64,000 nucleotides of DNA from Variovorax sp. Root318D1 (GTDB lineage Bacteria; Pseudomonadota; Gammaproteobacteria; Burkholderiales; Burkholderiaceae_C), in the NCBI RefSeq assembly GCF_001424835.1, contig NZ_LMCQ01000005.1:62001-126000 (forward strand), given 5' to 3'. Positions 47,997 to 56,768 of this stretch are shown piece after piece (the first letter of the stretch is position 1; each line of letters opens with the position of its first letter). A program made the position numbers and the translations under genes. Below the pieces are notes generated by a model, which ran no database searches, was not told the DNA's origin, and was given only the letters and a program-made list of their open reading frames with translations.

Positions 47997-49022
47997 TCAA
48001 ATTTTGGTAGTGGCGAGGTCGGCTGCGCACGGCACGTGCATTTCGCCCACGGTGACAGAACGCGCGGCCAGCACCGCGCGCAAGGTGGCGCGCGCCACCG
48101 CCTCCGCGGCCATGGTGCCGAGCACGGTCATGCCGGGGGCATTGCCCTCGAGCGGCACGCGGCCGGTGGCCAGCGCAAAGAGCGTGTCGCCGTCGCTCAT
48201 CGTGTGCACCGGGTTGATGGCGCGCGCGAGACCGTCGTGCGCCACGCTGGCGAGGCGGTTGGCCTGCACCTTCGTCAGCACCGCATCGGTCGCGATCACG
48301 CCCAGCGTGGTGTTGGTGCCCGCAAGCAGCGGCTTGGGCTGCTCGCCGCGCAGCAGGGCGCGGCGCGTGTCGAGCAGTGCCAGGCCGTCTTCAGTGCGCG
48401 CGCCGGCCACCGGCTGCGCGGTGTCGGGGTCGATCACGTCGCCGAGCGAATTGACCGCGATCAGCGCGCCCACCGTCACGCCGCCCACGGTGACCGAAGC
48501 CGTGCCGATGCCGCCCTTCATCGCGCGATGCACGCCGAAGAGCTTGCCCACAAGTGCGCCGCTGCCGGCGCCCACGTTGCCTTCGGCCGGGGGGGCGCTG
48601 CTGGCCGCCTCGCAGGCTGCATAGCCGGATGCGGCGTCGGGACGGACGCGCGCGTCGCCCATGGGCAGGTCGAACAGCACGGCGGCCGGCACGATGGGCA
48701 AGATGCCGAAGCGCACGTCCATGCCGATGTTCCGCTCCTCGAGCCAGCGCATCGCGCCCTCGGCCGCGGCCAGGCCCCAGGCGCTGCCGCCCGCCAGCAT
48801 GATCCCGTGCACCTGCTGCACCAGGTTGCCGGGCGAGAGCAGGTCGGTTTCGCGCGTGCCGGGCGCGGCGCCGCGCACGTCGACGCCCGCAACAGCGCCT
48901 TCGCGCGCGAGGATCACGGTGCAGCCGGTGGGCCGGCGCGTGTCGGAAAAATGACCTACCTCGATGCCGGCGACATCGGTGATGGCGCCTGAAGGCGAAA
49001 GATCGGAAGAGGGAACGGACAT
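47997..49022 (-). CDS. P1-family (DmpA-like) peptidase
   Basis: A 341-aa self-processing N-terminal-nucleophile peptidase (MEROPS S58 type). The cleavage region shows G-T-N-T-T-L-G-V-I-A-T-D-A (about 236-248), with the new N-terminal Thr expected inside; glycine-rich G-N-V-G-A-G-S-G-A and K-G-G-I-G-T-A-S segments line the active site. DmpA of Ochrobactrum releases N-terminal D- and L-amino acids; others hydrolyse beta-peptides. No signal peptide. Adjacent to the TAXI gene and divergent from a D-amino-acid-dehydrogenase-like gene. Confidence 0.88.
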   Translation of the reverse strand: MSVPSSDLSPSGAITDVAGIEVGHFSDTRRPTGCTVILAREGAVAGVDVRGAAPGTRETDLLSPGNLVQQVHGIMLAGGSAWGLAAAEGAMRWLEERNIGMDVRFGILPIVPAAVLFDLPMGDARVRPDAASGYAACEAASSAPPAEGNVGAGSGALVGKLFGVHRAMKGGIGTASVTVGGVTVGALIAVNSLGDVIDPDTAQPVAGARTEDGLALLDTRRALLRGEQPKPLLAGTNTTLGVIATDAVLTKVQANRLASVAHDGLARAINPVHTMSDGDTLFALATGRVPLEGNAPGMTVLGTMAAEAVARATLRAVLAARSVTVGEMHVPCAADLATTKI

Positions 49023-49062
49023 GGCGGCCGATTATGGGACCGCCCCTCTACGATAGGCGCCC

Positions 49063-50361
49063 ATGACAGTTGCAAGAAGTTTCTCCGCAGGCGGCGCCGG
49101 GCGCCACGCGGTCGTGATCGGCGCGGGTGCCGTGGGAAGTGCGACGGCCATCGAGGCCTTGCGCGCCGGCCTGCGCGTGACGGTGGTGGAACCCGGCGAG
49201 CCGGGCGGCCCGCAAGCCACGAGCTATGGCAATGCGGGCTGGTTGTCATCGCATTCCGTGGTGCCGCCCGCGTTGCCCGGTGCGTGGCGCAAGGTGCCCG
49301 GCTGGCTGGCCGATCCGCTGGGGCCCCTCGCGCTGCGCTGGCGCTACCTGCCGCGGGCCCTGCCCTGGCTGCTGCGCTACCTGGCCTCGGGCTGGACCGA
49401 GGCGCGGGTGCAGCGCACGGCCGACGCACTGCGCACCCTGCTTGCCGACGCACCGGCGCTGCATGCCAGGCTCGCCGCCGAGGCCGGTGTGCCGCAGCTC
49501 ATCGAGCAGCGCGGGCTGCTGCATGCATACCGTTCGCGCGAAGAGTTCGAGGGCGACGCGCTCGGCTGGCGCGTGCGCCAGCGCACCGGCGTGCGGTGGG
49601 AAGAATGGCCGGAGCCGGAACTGCGGCAGCGCGAACCCGATCTCGACGCGCGCTACACGCTCGGCATCTTCGTGCCCGAGGCCGGCCACTGCCGCAACCC
49701 TGGGGCCTACGTGGCCGCGCTGGCGCAGCATGCGATGGAGGCCGGTGCACAGCGCGTGGCGGCGCGCGCCACGGGCTTTCGTATCGAAGGCGGGCGGCTG
49801 CGTGCAGTGCAAACGGAGGCCGGCGAGATCGCCTGCGATGCCGCGGCTATCTGCGCGGGCGCGCGCTCGGGCCCTCTCGCCGCGGCGGCCGGCTCCCCGG
49901 TGCCACTCGAATCGGAGCGCGGCTACCACGTGGTGGTCGAAGGCGCTGCCGTGGGTCCGCACACGCCGACCATGGTGGCCGACGGCAAGCTCATCGCGCA
50001 CTGGATGGACGGCGGCCTGCGTGCGGCCGGGCAGGTCGAGATCGGCGGGCTCGAGGCCGCGCCCGACTGGCGCCGCGCCGAGATCCTGCATCGCCACCTG
50101 CAATCGATGTTTCCAGGCCTGGCCGATCAGCCGGTGGCGTCGGTCGCGGTGAAGCACTGGCTCGGCCACCGCCCCAGTCTGCCCGATGGGCTGCCTTGCA
50201 TCGGCACCGCCGCGGCCAGCCCGGACGTCGTGCTCGCCTTCGGGCATGGACACGTGGGCCTCTGCGGCTCCGCGCGCACCGGCAGGCTGGCGGCGCAGTT
50301 GCTGGCGGGCGCCACGCCCGAGACGGCGCTGGCTCCGTTTGATCCTGTCCGCTTTAGCTGA
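49063..50361 (+). CDS. FAD-dependent oxidoreductase, D-amino-acid dehydrogenase-like (DadA family)
   Basis: A 432-aa flavoprotein of the DAO/DadA superfamily. The N-terminal dinucleotide fold is G-A-G-A-V-G-S-A-T-A (about 20-29). A G-N-A-G-W-L-S segment follows (about 56-62), and the C-terminal half has H-W-L-G-H-R-P-S-L-P-D-G and G-H-G-H-V-G-L-C, typical of DadA-like enzymes. Oxidative deamination of D-amino acids is the family role; substrate unproved. Only 40 bases separate it from the divergent DmpA-type peptidase, which could supply D-amino acids. Confidence 0.88.
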   Translation: MTVARSFSAGGAGRHAVVIGAGAVGSATAIEALRAGLRVTVVEPGEPGGPQATSYGNAGWLSSHSVVPPALPGAWRKVPGWLADPLGPLALRWRYLPRALPWLLRYLASGWTEARVQRTADALRTLLADAPALHARLAAEAGVPQLIEQRGLLHAYRSREEFEGDALGWRVRQRTGVRWEEWPEPELRQREPDLDARYTLGIFVPEAGHCRNPGAYVAALAQHAMEAGAQRVAARATGFRIEGGRLRAVQTEAGEIACDAAAICAGARSGPLAAAAGSPVPLESERGYHVVVEGAAVGPHTPTMVADGKLIAHWMDGGLRAAGQVEIGGLEAAPDWRRAEILHRHLQSMFPGLADQPVASVAVKHWLGHRPSLPDGLPCIGTAAASPDVVLAFGHGHVGLCGSARTGRLAAQLLAGATPETALAPFDPVRFS

Positions 50362-50376
50362 CCGGGCCGTACCGGT

Positions 50377-50844
50377 TCAGCGGTAGCTCTGGTAGACGCG
50401 GGTGCCGCCGTCGGTCAGTACCAGCAGAACGTCGTAGGGATCGCGCTGGTTTCCGTAGACCGCGCCGTCCATGCCCGGCGAGCCGACCGGCATGCCCGGC
50501 ACGGCAAGGCCGATGGCTTTCGGCTTCTCACGCAGCAGCCGGTGCACCTCGCGTGCGGGCACGTGCCCTTCGAGCGCGTAGCCGCCCACCAGGCCGGTGT
50601 GGCACGAGCCCAGTTTGTTGGACACACCGAGCCGTGCGCGCGCGGCGGTGTTGCCGTCATCGTGCACGCGGGTTGCGAAGCCGTTCACATTGAGGTGCTT
50701 CACCCAATCCTGGCAGCACCCGCAGTTCGGGTCCTTCCAGATCTCGACCATCGGCGCCGCGGCCAACGCGGCGAGCGGCCATGCCGCGGTGGAGGCGAGC
50801 GCCAGCACCGGGCCGGCGCGCAGAAGAAGTGTGCGTCTTTGCAT
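50377..50844 (-). CDS. DUF411 periplasmic protein (metal-binding)
   Basis: A 155-aa exported protein: signal peptide about 1-30 (twin Arg at 3-4, hydrophobic core, A-L-A-A-A), then the DUF411 signature D-P-N-C-G-C-C-Q-D-W (about 38-47) and a C-terminal P-G-M-P-x-G-S-P-G-M region whose methionines are typical. Members are linked to copper handling. GAGGAGA lies 6 bases ahead of ATG 50844. It follows the 92-aa gene by 11 bases. Confidence 0.85.
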   Translation of the reverse strand: MQRRTLLLRAGPVLALASTAAWPLAALAAAPMVEIWKDPNCGCCQDWVKHLNVNGFATRVHDDGNTAARARLGVSNKLGSCHTGLVGGYALEGHVPAREVHRLLREKPKAIGLAVPGMPVGSPGMDGAVYGNQRDPYDVLLVLTDGGTRVYQSYR

Positions 50845-50855
50845 GTGGGTTCTCC

Positions 50856-51134
50856 TCAAGACACGAGCTGTCCGCGGGCCTTGTCGACCCACACCTGCAG
50901 ATTGTCGAGCAGGTCTTTCTGGCTGAATGAGCAGCTCTCCTCGCTGAAGAGCGCGCCCGATTCGAGCCGGTCGAGCAGGTTCAGCAGTACTTCTGCGTAG
51001 CGCGGCGGCAGGGCGCCGAGCAGGTCCGTGCTGGCGCGCGCTTCGTTCGACAGCACGGAGGCCGAGCCGCTGCCGCTTTGCAGCGCCGCGATGCGGCTGC
51101 CGAGGTCTTCGAGTTGCCGTGCGGCGGTGTTCAT
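50856..51134 (-). CDS. Small hypothetical protein (92 aa)
   Basis: Not recognised. Soluble, mostly helical by composition, with L-P-P-R-Y-A-E-V-L-L-N-L-L-D-R-L (about 42-57) and a single Cys near 69. No signal peptide or membrane segment. Its start overlaps the GDPD stop (ATGA) and the DUF411 gene follows closely, so it is a genuine operon member. Function unknown. Confidence 0.6.
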   Translation of the reverse strand: MNTAARQLEDLGSRIAALQSGSGSASVLSNEARASTDLLGALPPRYAEVLLNLLDRLESGALFSEESCSFSQKDLLDNLQVWVDKARGQLVS

Positions 51135-52123
51135 GACGCGGCCTTTCCGGGGGGCGGCAACGACAGGCCGCGTTCGCGCATCAAGTCGCGCAGCACATCG
51201 GGGTAGTCGGTAATGATGCCGTCCACGCCCCAGTCCATCAGCCGCAGCATGTCGGCGCGCTGGTTCACGGTCCAGGGCAGCACCTTGAAGCCGAAGCCTT
51301 GCGCCTCCTTGATGGCCGCCGGGGTCAGGTCGTTGTAGGCCGGCGACCAGATCACCGGGCCCTCGGACTTGCCTGCCGCAGCCTTGACCAGTTGCGGTGT
51401 GGAGGTGAAGTTGGCGCTATCCAGCCCGGCCGTCCAGCGGCTGTCCTTGAGCGTGCGCGCGCTGCTGAGATAGGCGCGCGGCAACTGCGGCGCCAGCTGG
51501 CCGACCAGCGCGAGCGTGCGCCAATCGAAGCTCTGGATGGTGACCCGGCCGCCCATCTGCGACTTGTCGATTTCGGCGAGCAGGGCGCGCACCATCGGCT
51601 CGGGCGCGGCGGTCTCCTCCGGCTTGGCCGGATCGATCTTGGTCTCGATGTTGAAGCGCACCGTGGCGGCCGCGGCGCCCCGTGCACGCACGTGGTCGAA
51701 CAGGGCGGCCAGAGTGGGAATGCGTTCGCCGTCTTGCGGGATTTGCAATGCAAACTGCTTGCCGTAATTGCTCGCGGGATTGAGGCGGCCCACGTCGTAG
51801 CCCTGAAGCTGCGCCAGGGTGAGCGAGCGCACGGTGGCGCCGCTCTTCGGTGCGAGCCATGCGCCGTTCGCGTCCCGCGTGTGGTCGGGGTTGAGCGCAG
51901 TGTCGTGGGAGATCACGACCACGCCGTCGGCCGTCAGACCAATGTCGAGCTCGAGCGTGTTCACGCCCAGGTCGATGGCCTTCGAGAAAGCCGCCAACGT
52001 GTTCTCGGGTGCAAGGCCGCGCCCGCCGCGGTGGGCCTCCAGATCGAAGTGCTGCTTGGCCTTGGGGAGAATGGCCGCGCAGCCTGCAATCAGCAGTGCG
52101 GCAGCAAGCAAGGGGTATTTCAT
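51131..52123 (-). CDS. glpQ: Glycerophosphodiester phosphodiesterase, lipoprotein
   Basis: Hydrolyses glycerophosphodiesters to glycerol 3-phosphate and alcohol. The 330-aa product is a lipoprotein (L-I-A-G-C, Cys15). The GDPD core is E-A-H-R-G-G-R-G-L-A-P-E-N-T (about 29-42), with E-L-D-I and the catalytic His in V-I-S-H-D (about 74), and the C-terminal T-D-Y-P-D. Overlaps its neighbours on both sides by 4 bases: DUF1439 gene upstream and the 92-aa gene downstream. Close to other periplasmic GlpQ enzymes. Confidence 0.9.
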   Translation of the reverse strand: MKYPLLAAALLIAGCAAILPKAKQHFDLEAHRGGRGLAPENTLAAFSKAIDLGVNTLELDIGLTADGVVVISHDTALNPDHTRDANGAWLAPKSGATVRSLTLAQLQGYDVGRLNPASNYGKQFALQIPQDGERIPTLAALFDHVRARGAAAATVRFNIETKIDPAKPEETAAPEPMVRALLAEIDKSQMGGRVTIQSFDWRTLALVGQLAPQLPRAYLSSARTLKDSRWTAGLDSANFTSTPQLVKAAAGKSEGPVIWSPAYNDLTPAAIKEAQGFGFKVLPWTVNQRADMLRLMDWGVDGIITDYPDVLRDLMRERGLSLPPPGKAAS

Positions 52124-52701
52124 TTGAGCTGTACCTTGATGCCGTCGTCTTGCACCTTGATGTCGCCGATTTCGTAGGTCTTTCGGCCGACGGTGAGTTC
52201 TTCGGCGGTGAAGCTGCGCAGTATTTGGCCTTGCAGCAGTTCCTGGGCGACCACCGCGCCTATCTTCTGCAGCCTCTCGGCATCGCGGCCCTGCACGCCC
52301 TGCAACTCGAGGCGCTCGGCCTTGGGTTGGTCGAGCCGCAGCGCGCGCGTGGCAGCGTCGTAGCGCAACGCACTGCTGACCGAGACCACGCCCTGCACCG
52401 GCGATGCGGCCAAGAGGGGGCTCGCGATGGTCAGCGTGGCCGTGATGGCCGCGCGGTTGCCGCGCGCGTCCAGGCCCAGTTGCGGATCGCGCAGCCCGAC
52501 CATGAAGATCTCGGCATAGCGTTCGGCCACCGGAAAGCGCTTGGCGATCTGCGCCTGCAATTCGTCGCGGGTTGCGGTGTATTCGCTCAGGAAGAAATTG
52601 AAACCTGCCAGCGCCGAAAGCGGCGATTGCAGGACCGTGGCGCCGAGCAGCGCGCGCAGCATCCAGCGGCGGGAGTTGAAGGGCATGGGAGGGATTTGCA
52701 T
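52120..52701 (-). CDS. DUF1439-like exported protein
   Basis: A 193-aa exported protein. The hydrophobic core at about 14-28 ends in L-A-G, and the mature part begins F-N-F-F-L-S-E-Y, a DUF1439-type start. The rest is a beta-rich, LEA/lipid-binding-like fold by pattern (Q-A-Q-I-A-K-R-F-P-V then long strands). Family function is not established. ATG 52701 is used; ATG 52686 is equally possible and neither has a strong ribosome site. First gene of the four-gene overlapping operon. Confidence 0.7.
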   Translation of the reverse strand: MQIPPMPFNSRRWMLRALLGATVLQSPLSALAGFNFFLSEYTATRDELQAQIAKRFPVAERYAEIFMVGLRDPQLGLDARGNRAAITATLTIASPLLAASPVQGVVSVSSALRYDAATRALRLDQPKAERLELQGVQGRDAERLQKIGAVVAQELLQGQILRSFTAEELTVGRKTYEIGDIKVQDDGIKVQLK

Positions 52702-52855
52702 ACTTCTCGGAGCTTGCCACAGCCCGCGTGGTTCCAGCCAGCGGGTCCGGCGCGCTCGCGGGCTCCCCATGCTGCTATGCGGAAGGGAATATTTCCTACG
52801 CGCCGGCGCCCCCTGCCGAGCCACGTTCGGGGCTTCGGCAAGAAAAAGACGAACG

Positions 52856-53818
52856 ATGCAGGGCGCCACGCGAATCGGAGTTTCTGGCTGGCGCTATCCG
52901 CCGTGGCGGGGGCGCTTTTACCCGAAGGGGCTGGCGCAGCGCCTGGAGCTCGATTTTGCCTCGCGCATGCTGCCGACCATCGAGATCAATGGCTCGTTCT
53001 ATTCGCTGCAGCGCCCCGAGTCCTACCGGGCATGGCATGACGCGACACCGGACGATTTCGTGTTTGCGGTGAAGGGGCCGCGCTACATCACTCACAACCT
53101 GCGGCTCAAGGAACCGCGCACCGCGCTCGCCAACTTCTTTGCTTCGGGCGTGTTCGCACTCGGCTCCAAGCTCGGGCCGATCCTGTGGCAGCTGCCGCCG
53201 TACTTTGCCTACAACGCCGATCGCCTGGAGGAATTCTTCACGCTGCTGCCCCGGGACGGCCGTTCCGCGCTGGCGCTCGCGCGCCAGCACAGCGAAAAGG
53301 TCGGTGACGACCGTGCGTTGTTGAGGGTGCCCGCGAAACTGCGCCTGCGCCATGCACTGGAAGTGCGGCATGACAGTTTCGCGAATCCGGAATTCATCGC
53401 GCTGCTGCGCCGGCAGAAGGTCGCGCTGGTTGTTGCCGACACGGCAGGGCGCTGGCCGCTGCTCGAAGACCTGTGCGCCGACTTCGTCTACATGCGGCTG
53501 CATGGCGACAAGGAACTCTACGCCAGCGGCTACAGCGACGAAGCGCTCGATCGCTGGGCCGAGCGCATCGATGCGTGGCGCCACGGGCGCCAGGTCAAGG
53601 ATGCCAGGCTGGCCGCGCCTTCGCGTCGATTGTCCGGTCGCAAGGGGCGCGACGTGTACTGCTATTTCGACAATGACGTGAAGGTGCACGCACCTTACGA
53701 TGCCGCGCATCTGGCCACCCGGCTCGGCGTGGCCACCGGCCTCGGCCCCGACGACAACTTCGAGCCGCCGCCTGGCATGGCCGTGCGCAAGCGCACGAAG
53801 GCGCAGGCTCGCAAGTAG
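52856..53818 (+). CDS. DUF72 domain-containing protein (YecE-like)
   Basis: A 320-aa TIM-barrel-like DUF72 protein. The N-terminal I-G-V-S-G-W-R-Y-P-P-W (about 6-16) and E-I-N-G-S-F-Y (about 42-48) are family marks, as is Y-M-R-L-H-G near 215. Biochemical function is not established in the family. ATG 52856 reads away from the DUF1439 gene and ends 21 bases before the convergent ATPase. Confidence 0.85.
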   Translation: MQGATRIGVSGWRYPPWRGRFYPKGLAQRLELDFASRMLPTIEINGSFYSLQRPESYRAWHDATPDDFVFAVKGPRYITHNLRLKEPRTALANFFASGVFALGSKLGPILWQLPPYFAYNADRLEEFFTLLPRDGRSALALARQHSEKVGDDRALLRVPAKLRLRHALEVRHDSFANPEFIALLRRQKVALVVADTAGRWPLLEDLCADFVYMRLHGDKELYASGYSDEALDRWAERIDAWRHGRQVKDARLAAPSRRLSGRKGRDVYCYFDNDVKVHAPYDAAHLATRLGVATGLGPDDNFEPPPGMAVRKRTKAQARK

Positions 53819-53839
53819 CGTGAGCGGTGGCTTGCCGCC

Positions 53840-54622
53840 TCAGTCGTGCAGCGACGAAAGAAACTGTTTGAGCTCGGCCGTCTGAGGATTGCCGAACATT
53901 TCCGCCGGCGGGCCCATCTCATGCACGCGGCCCTGGTGCATGAAGATCACGCGGTCGCTCACCTTGCGCGCAAAGCTCATCTCGTGCGTGACCATGAGAA
54001 GCGTCATGCCTTCATCCGCCAGGGACTCCACCACGCGCAGCACCTCGCCCACCAGCTCGGGGTCGAGCGCGGACGTAATCTCGTCGCACAGCAGTACGGC
54101 GGGCTCCATGGCGAGCGCGCGGGCGATGGCCACACGCTGCTGCTGTCCGCCGGAGAGCTGGTCGGGCATGGCGTCGAACTTCTCGGCCAGGCCCACGCGC
54201 TCGAGCAGCTTGCGCGCCTGCGACGCTGCCTCCATGCCGCCGCGCTTTTTCACCAGCGTGGGCGCAAGCATCACGTTCTTGCCGACCGAGAGGTGCGGAA
54301 ACAGGTTGAAGCTCTGGAAGATCATGCCCACGCGTTGGCGCAGCTCGCGCATAGCCATGGCGCTTTCGTGCAGCAGGGGCTTGCCGTCGACGGTGAGCGA
54401 GCCCTCCTGGAACACCTCGAGCCCGTTGATGCAGCGCAATAGCGTGCTCTTGCCCGAGCCGCTCTTGCCGATGATGGCAATGACCTCGCCGCGCTTCACG
54501 TCGAGGTCGATGCCCTTGAGCACCTCGTTGGTGCCGTACGATTTGCGCAGCGCGGTTACGCGCACGATCGGCGCGGCGGAGGACGAGGCGGAAGCGGCGG
54601 GGGATTCAAGCACGGCGGCCAT
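53840..54622 (-). CDS. Polar amino acid ABC transporter ATP-binding protein
   Basis: A 260-aa GlnQ/HisP-type ATPase: Walker A G-K-S-G-S-G-K-S-T (about 53-61), signature L-S-G-G-Q-Q-Q-R, Walker B L-L-C-D-E-I-T-S-A-L-D (the Glu/Ile variant of this class), H-loop T-H-E-M. Overlaps the permease gene by 17 bases. Last gene of the GntR-headed operon. Confidence 0.93.
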   Translation of the reverse strand: MAAVLESPAASASSSAAPIVRVTALRKSYGTNEVLKGIDLDVKRGEVIAIIGKSGSGKSTLLRCINGLEVFQEGSLTVDGKPLLHESAMAMRELRQRVGMIFQSFNLFPHLSVGKNVMLAPTLVKKRGGMEAASQARKLLERVGLAEKFDAMPDQLSGGQQQRVAIARALAMEPAVLLCDEITSALDPELVGEVLRVVESLADEGMTLLMVTHEMSFARKVSDRVIFMHQGRVHEMGPPAEMFGNPQTAELKQFLSSLHD

Positions 54623-55259
54623 GGGATTTCCTCTCGAGGTTCTTGGCGTACAGGCTTACCGGGAAGCACAGCACAAAGTAAAGCAGCGCCACGCAGCTGA
54701 ACACCACAAAGGGCTGGAAGGTGGCGTTCGAAATCATGCTGCCGGCCTTGGTGAGTTCGACGAAGCCGATCACCGAGGCGAGCGCGGTGCCCTTGATGAC
54801 CTGCACCAGGAAGCCGACGGTCGGTGCGATCGCGATCTTCACGGCCTGCGGCAGGATCACATGGCGCATCTGTTCGGCAAAGCTCAGAGCCAGGCTGTCC
54901 GAAGCCTCCCACTGGCCCTTGGGAATCGAGGCCACGCAGCCGCGCCAGATCTCGGTGAGAAAGGCGCTGGTGTAGAGCGTGAGCGCCACGCTGGCAGCGG
55001 TCCACGCCGACACGTCGACGCCGAACAGCGCAATGCCGAAGTAGGCAAGAAAGAGCTGCATCAGCAGCGGCGTGCCCTGGAACAGCTGCACGTAGAGACC
55101 CACGGCGCGGTCCATGACGCTGCCGCCGCGCAAGCGCAAAAACAGCAACAGGCCACCTACAAGCCCGCCGCCAATAAAGGCGATGAATGACAGGACAACC
55201 GTCCAGCGCAGTGCCATCAGCAGGTTGCGCAGGATGTCCCAGAGAGAAAAATCGACCAT
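54606..55259 (-). CDS. Polar amino acid ABC transporter permease (second)
   Basis: A 217-aa HisMQ-type permease with five or six helices and the loop A-S-I-P-K-G-Q-W-E-A-S-D-S-L (about 120-133), the E-A-A/G-x-x-L coupling motif of amino-acid importers. Starts 17 bases after the first permease's stop. Confidence 0.92.
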   Translation of the reverse strand: MVDFSLWDILRNLLMALRWTVVLSFIAFIGGGLVGGLLLFLRLRGGSVMDRAVGLYVQLFQGTPLLMQLFLAYFGIALFGVDVSAWTAASVALTLYTSAFLTEIWRGCVASIPKGQWEASDSLALSFAEQMRHVILPQAVKIAIAPTVGFLVQVIKGTALASVIGFVELTKAGSMISNATFQPFVVFSCVALLYFVLCFPVSLYAKNLERKSHGRRA

Positions 55260-55276
55260 GGTGTGGCTTCCTGCGT

Positions 55277-55933
55277 TCAGCGGCCGAAGAAAAATCTCGG
55301 CCCGGCCCAGTTGAGCAATTTGCGCAGCGCCACTGCCAGCGCCAGGTAGAGCAGCGTGGCGATGATGAAGGACTCGAAAGCACGGAAGTTGCGGCTCTGG
55401 ATGAGGTTGGCCGCATAGCTCAGCTCTTCGGTGGAGATCTGTCCGCAGACGGCCGAGCCCAGCATCACGATGATGATCTGGCTCACCATGGCGGGCCACA
55501 CCTTCTTGAGCGCCGGCGGCAGCACCACGCGGATGAACACCTGCACCTTGTTGAGCGCCAGGCTCACGGCCGCCTCGATCTGCCCCTTGGGCGTGGCCTC
55601 GATGCCGGCGCGGATGATCTCGGTGGAATAGGCCCCGAGGTTCATCACCATCGCGATGATCGAAGCCGTCTCGGGCGTGAGCTTGACGCCCGCGGCCGGC
55701 AGCCCGAAGAAGATGAAGAACAGCTGCACGATGAAGGGCGTGTTGCGGATCAGCTCCACGTAGCTACCAGCCACCCAGCGCAGCCACGTTGGCCCGTTGG
55801 CGCGCGCCCATGCGCAGGCCACGCCCACGGCCATGCCGATGACCGTCGCAATGGCCGTGAGGCCGACTGTCCAGGCTATGCCCTTGGCGAGCAGCCGCCA
55901 GTCGACGAGAACTGCACCGAAGTCGAATTCCAT
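55277..55933 (-). CDS. Polar amino acid ABC transporter permease (first)
   Basis: A 218-aa HisMQ-type permease. It carries R-N-T-P-F-I-V-Q-L-F (about 63-72) and the coupling loop E-A-T-P-K-G-Q-I-E-A-A-V-S-L. Pairs with the permease at 54606-55259 as a heterodimer. The binding protein gene ends 34 bases upstream. Confidence 0.92.
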   Translation of the reverse strand: MEFDFGAVLVDWRLLAKGIAWTVGLTAIATVIGMAVGVACAWARANGPTWLRWVAGSYVELIRNTPFIVQLFFIFFGLPAAGVKLTPETASIIAMVMNLGAYSTEIIRAGIEATPKGQIEAAVSLALNKVQVFIRVVLPPALKKVWPAMVSQIIIVMLGSAVCGQISTEELSYAANLIQSRNFRAFESFIIATLLYLALAVALRKLLNWAGPRFFFGR

Positions 55934-55967
55934 GGCGGCGCCTTTATCTGAGGTTCAGCGTGATGGG

Positions 55968-56768
55968 TCAGACGGGCAGATCGCCGGCTGCCTTGCCGAG
56001 CCACTTCTTGGACATGGCATCGAGCGTGCCGTCCTTCTTGGCCGCGGCGATGATCTCGTTGACCTTGGTCTTCAGTGCGGTCTCGCCCTTTGCCACGCCG
56101 ACGTAGCAGGGGCTGTCTTTCAGCAGCAACTTGAACTCGGCGCTGACCTTCGGGTTCTTGGCGAGCATGTCGCCGGCCACCGCCGCGCTGGTGGCAACGG
56201 TCTGCGTCTGGCCGGCCACGAAGGCGGCGATGGTCGCGTTGTTGTCTTCGAAGCGTCGGTAGTCGACGTTGGGCGGCGCCACCTTGTTCAGTTCCTGGTC
56301 TTCCATGGCGCCACGCGTCACGGCGACGGTCTTGCCGGCCATGTCGGCAAAGCTGGTGAGCTTCATGCTCTTGGCCGCGTACACAGCCTGGAAGAAAGGC
56401 GCATAGGCCGAAGAGAACTCGATCACCTTTTCGCGCTCGGGGTTCTTGCCCAGCGTGGAGATCACGAGGTCGGCCTTGCGGGTCTGCAGGTAGGGGATGC
56501 GGTTGGCGCTGGTCACGGGCACCAGCTCGACCTTCACGCCCAGCTTGGCGGCGATGAGCTCAGCCATTTCAACGTCCAGGCCCTGCGGCTTCATGTTCTT
56601 GTCGACCGACCCGTACGGCGGGTAGTCGGTCGGCACGGCGATCTTGATGGTCTTGGCCTTTAGCACGTTGTCCAGGGCGTTCTGGGCCTGGGCGGTGCCC
56701 GCTGCAGCCAGCATGGCGACGGAAGCAAGCGCGAGCGTGAGGTGGCGTTTGGACGAAGAGAAGTTCAT
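55968..56768 (-). CDS. Polar amino acid ABC transporter substrate-binding protein
   Basis: A 266-aa periplasmic binding protein (family 3): signal peptide 1-28, then I-K-I-A-V-P-T-D-Y-P-P-Y-G (about 41-53) and G-L-D-V-E-M-A-E-L-I, the standard amino-acid binding segments, with a Cys late in the sequence. ATG 56768 overlaps the GntR stop (ATGA). Specificity cannot be deduced. Confidence 0.93.
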   Translation of the reverse strand: MNFSSSKRHLTLALASVAMLAAAGTAQAQNALDNVLKAKTIKIAVPTDYPPYGSVDKNMKPQGLDVEMAELIAAKLGVKVELVPVTSANRIPYLQTRKADLVISTLGKNPEREKVIEFSSAYAPFFQAVYAAKSMKLTSFADMAGKTVAVTRGAMEDQELNKVAPPNVDYRRFEDNNATIAAFVAGQTQTVATSAAVAGDMLAKNPKVSAEFKLLLKDSPCYVGVAKGETALKTKVNEIIAAAKKDGTLDAMSKKWLGKAAGDLPV

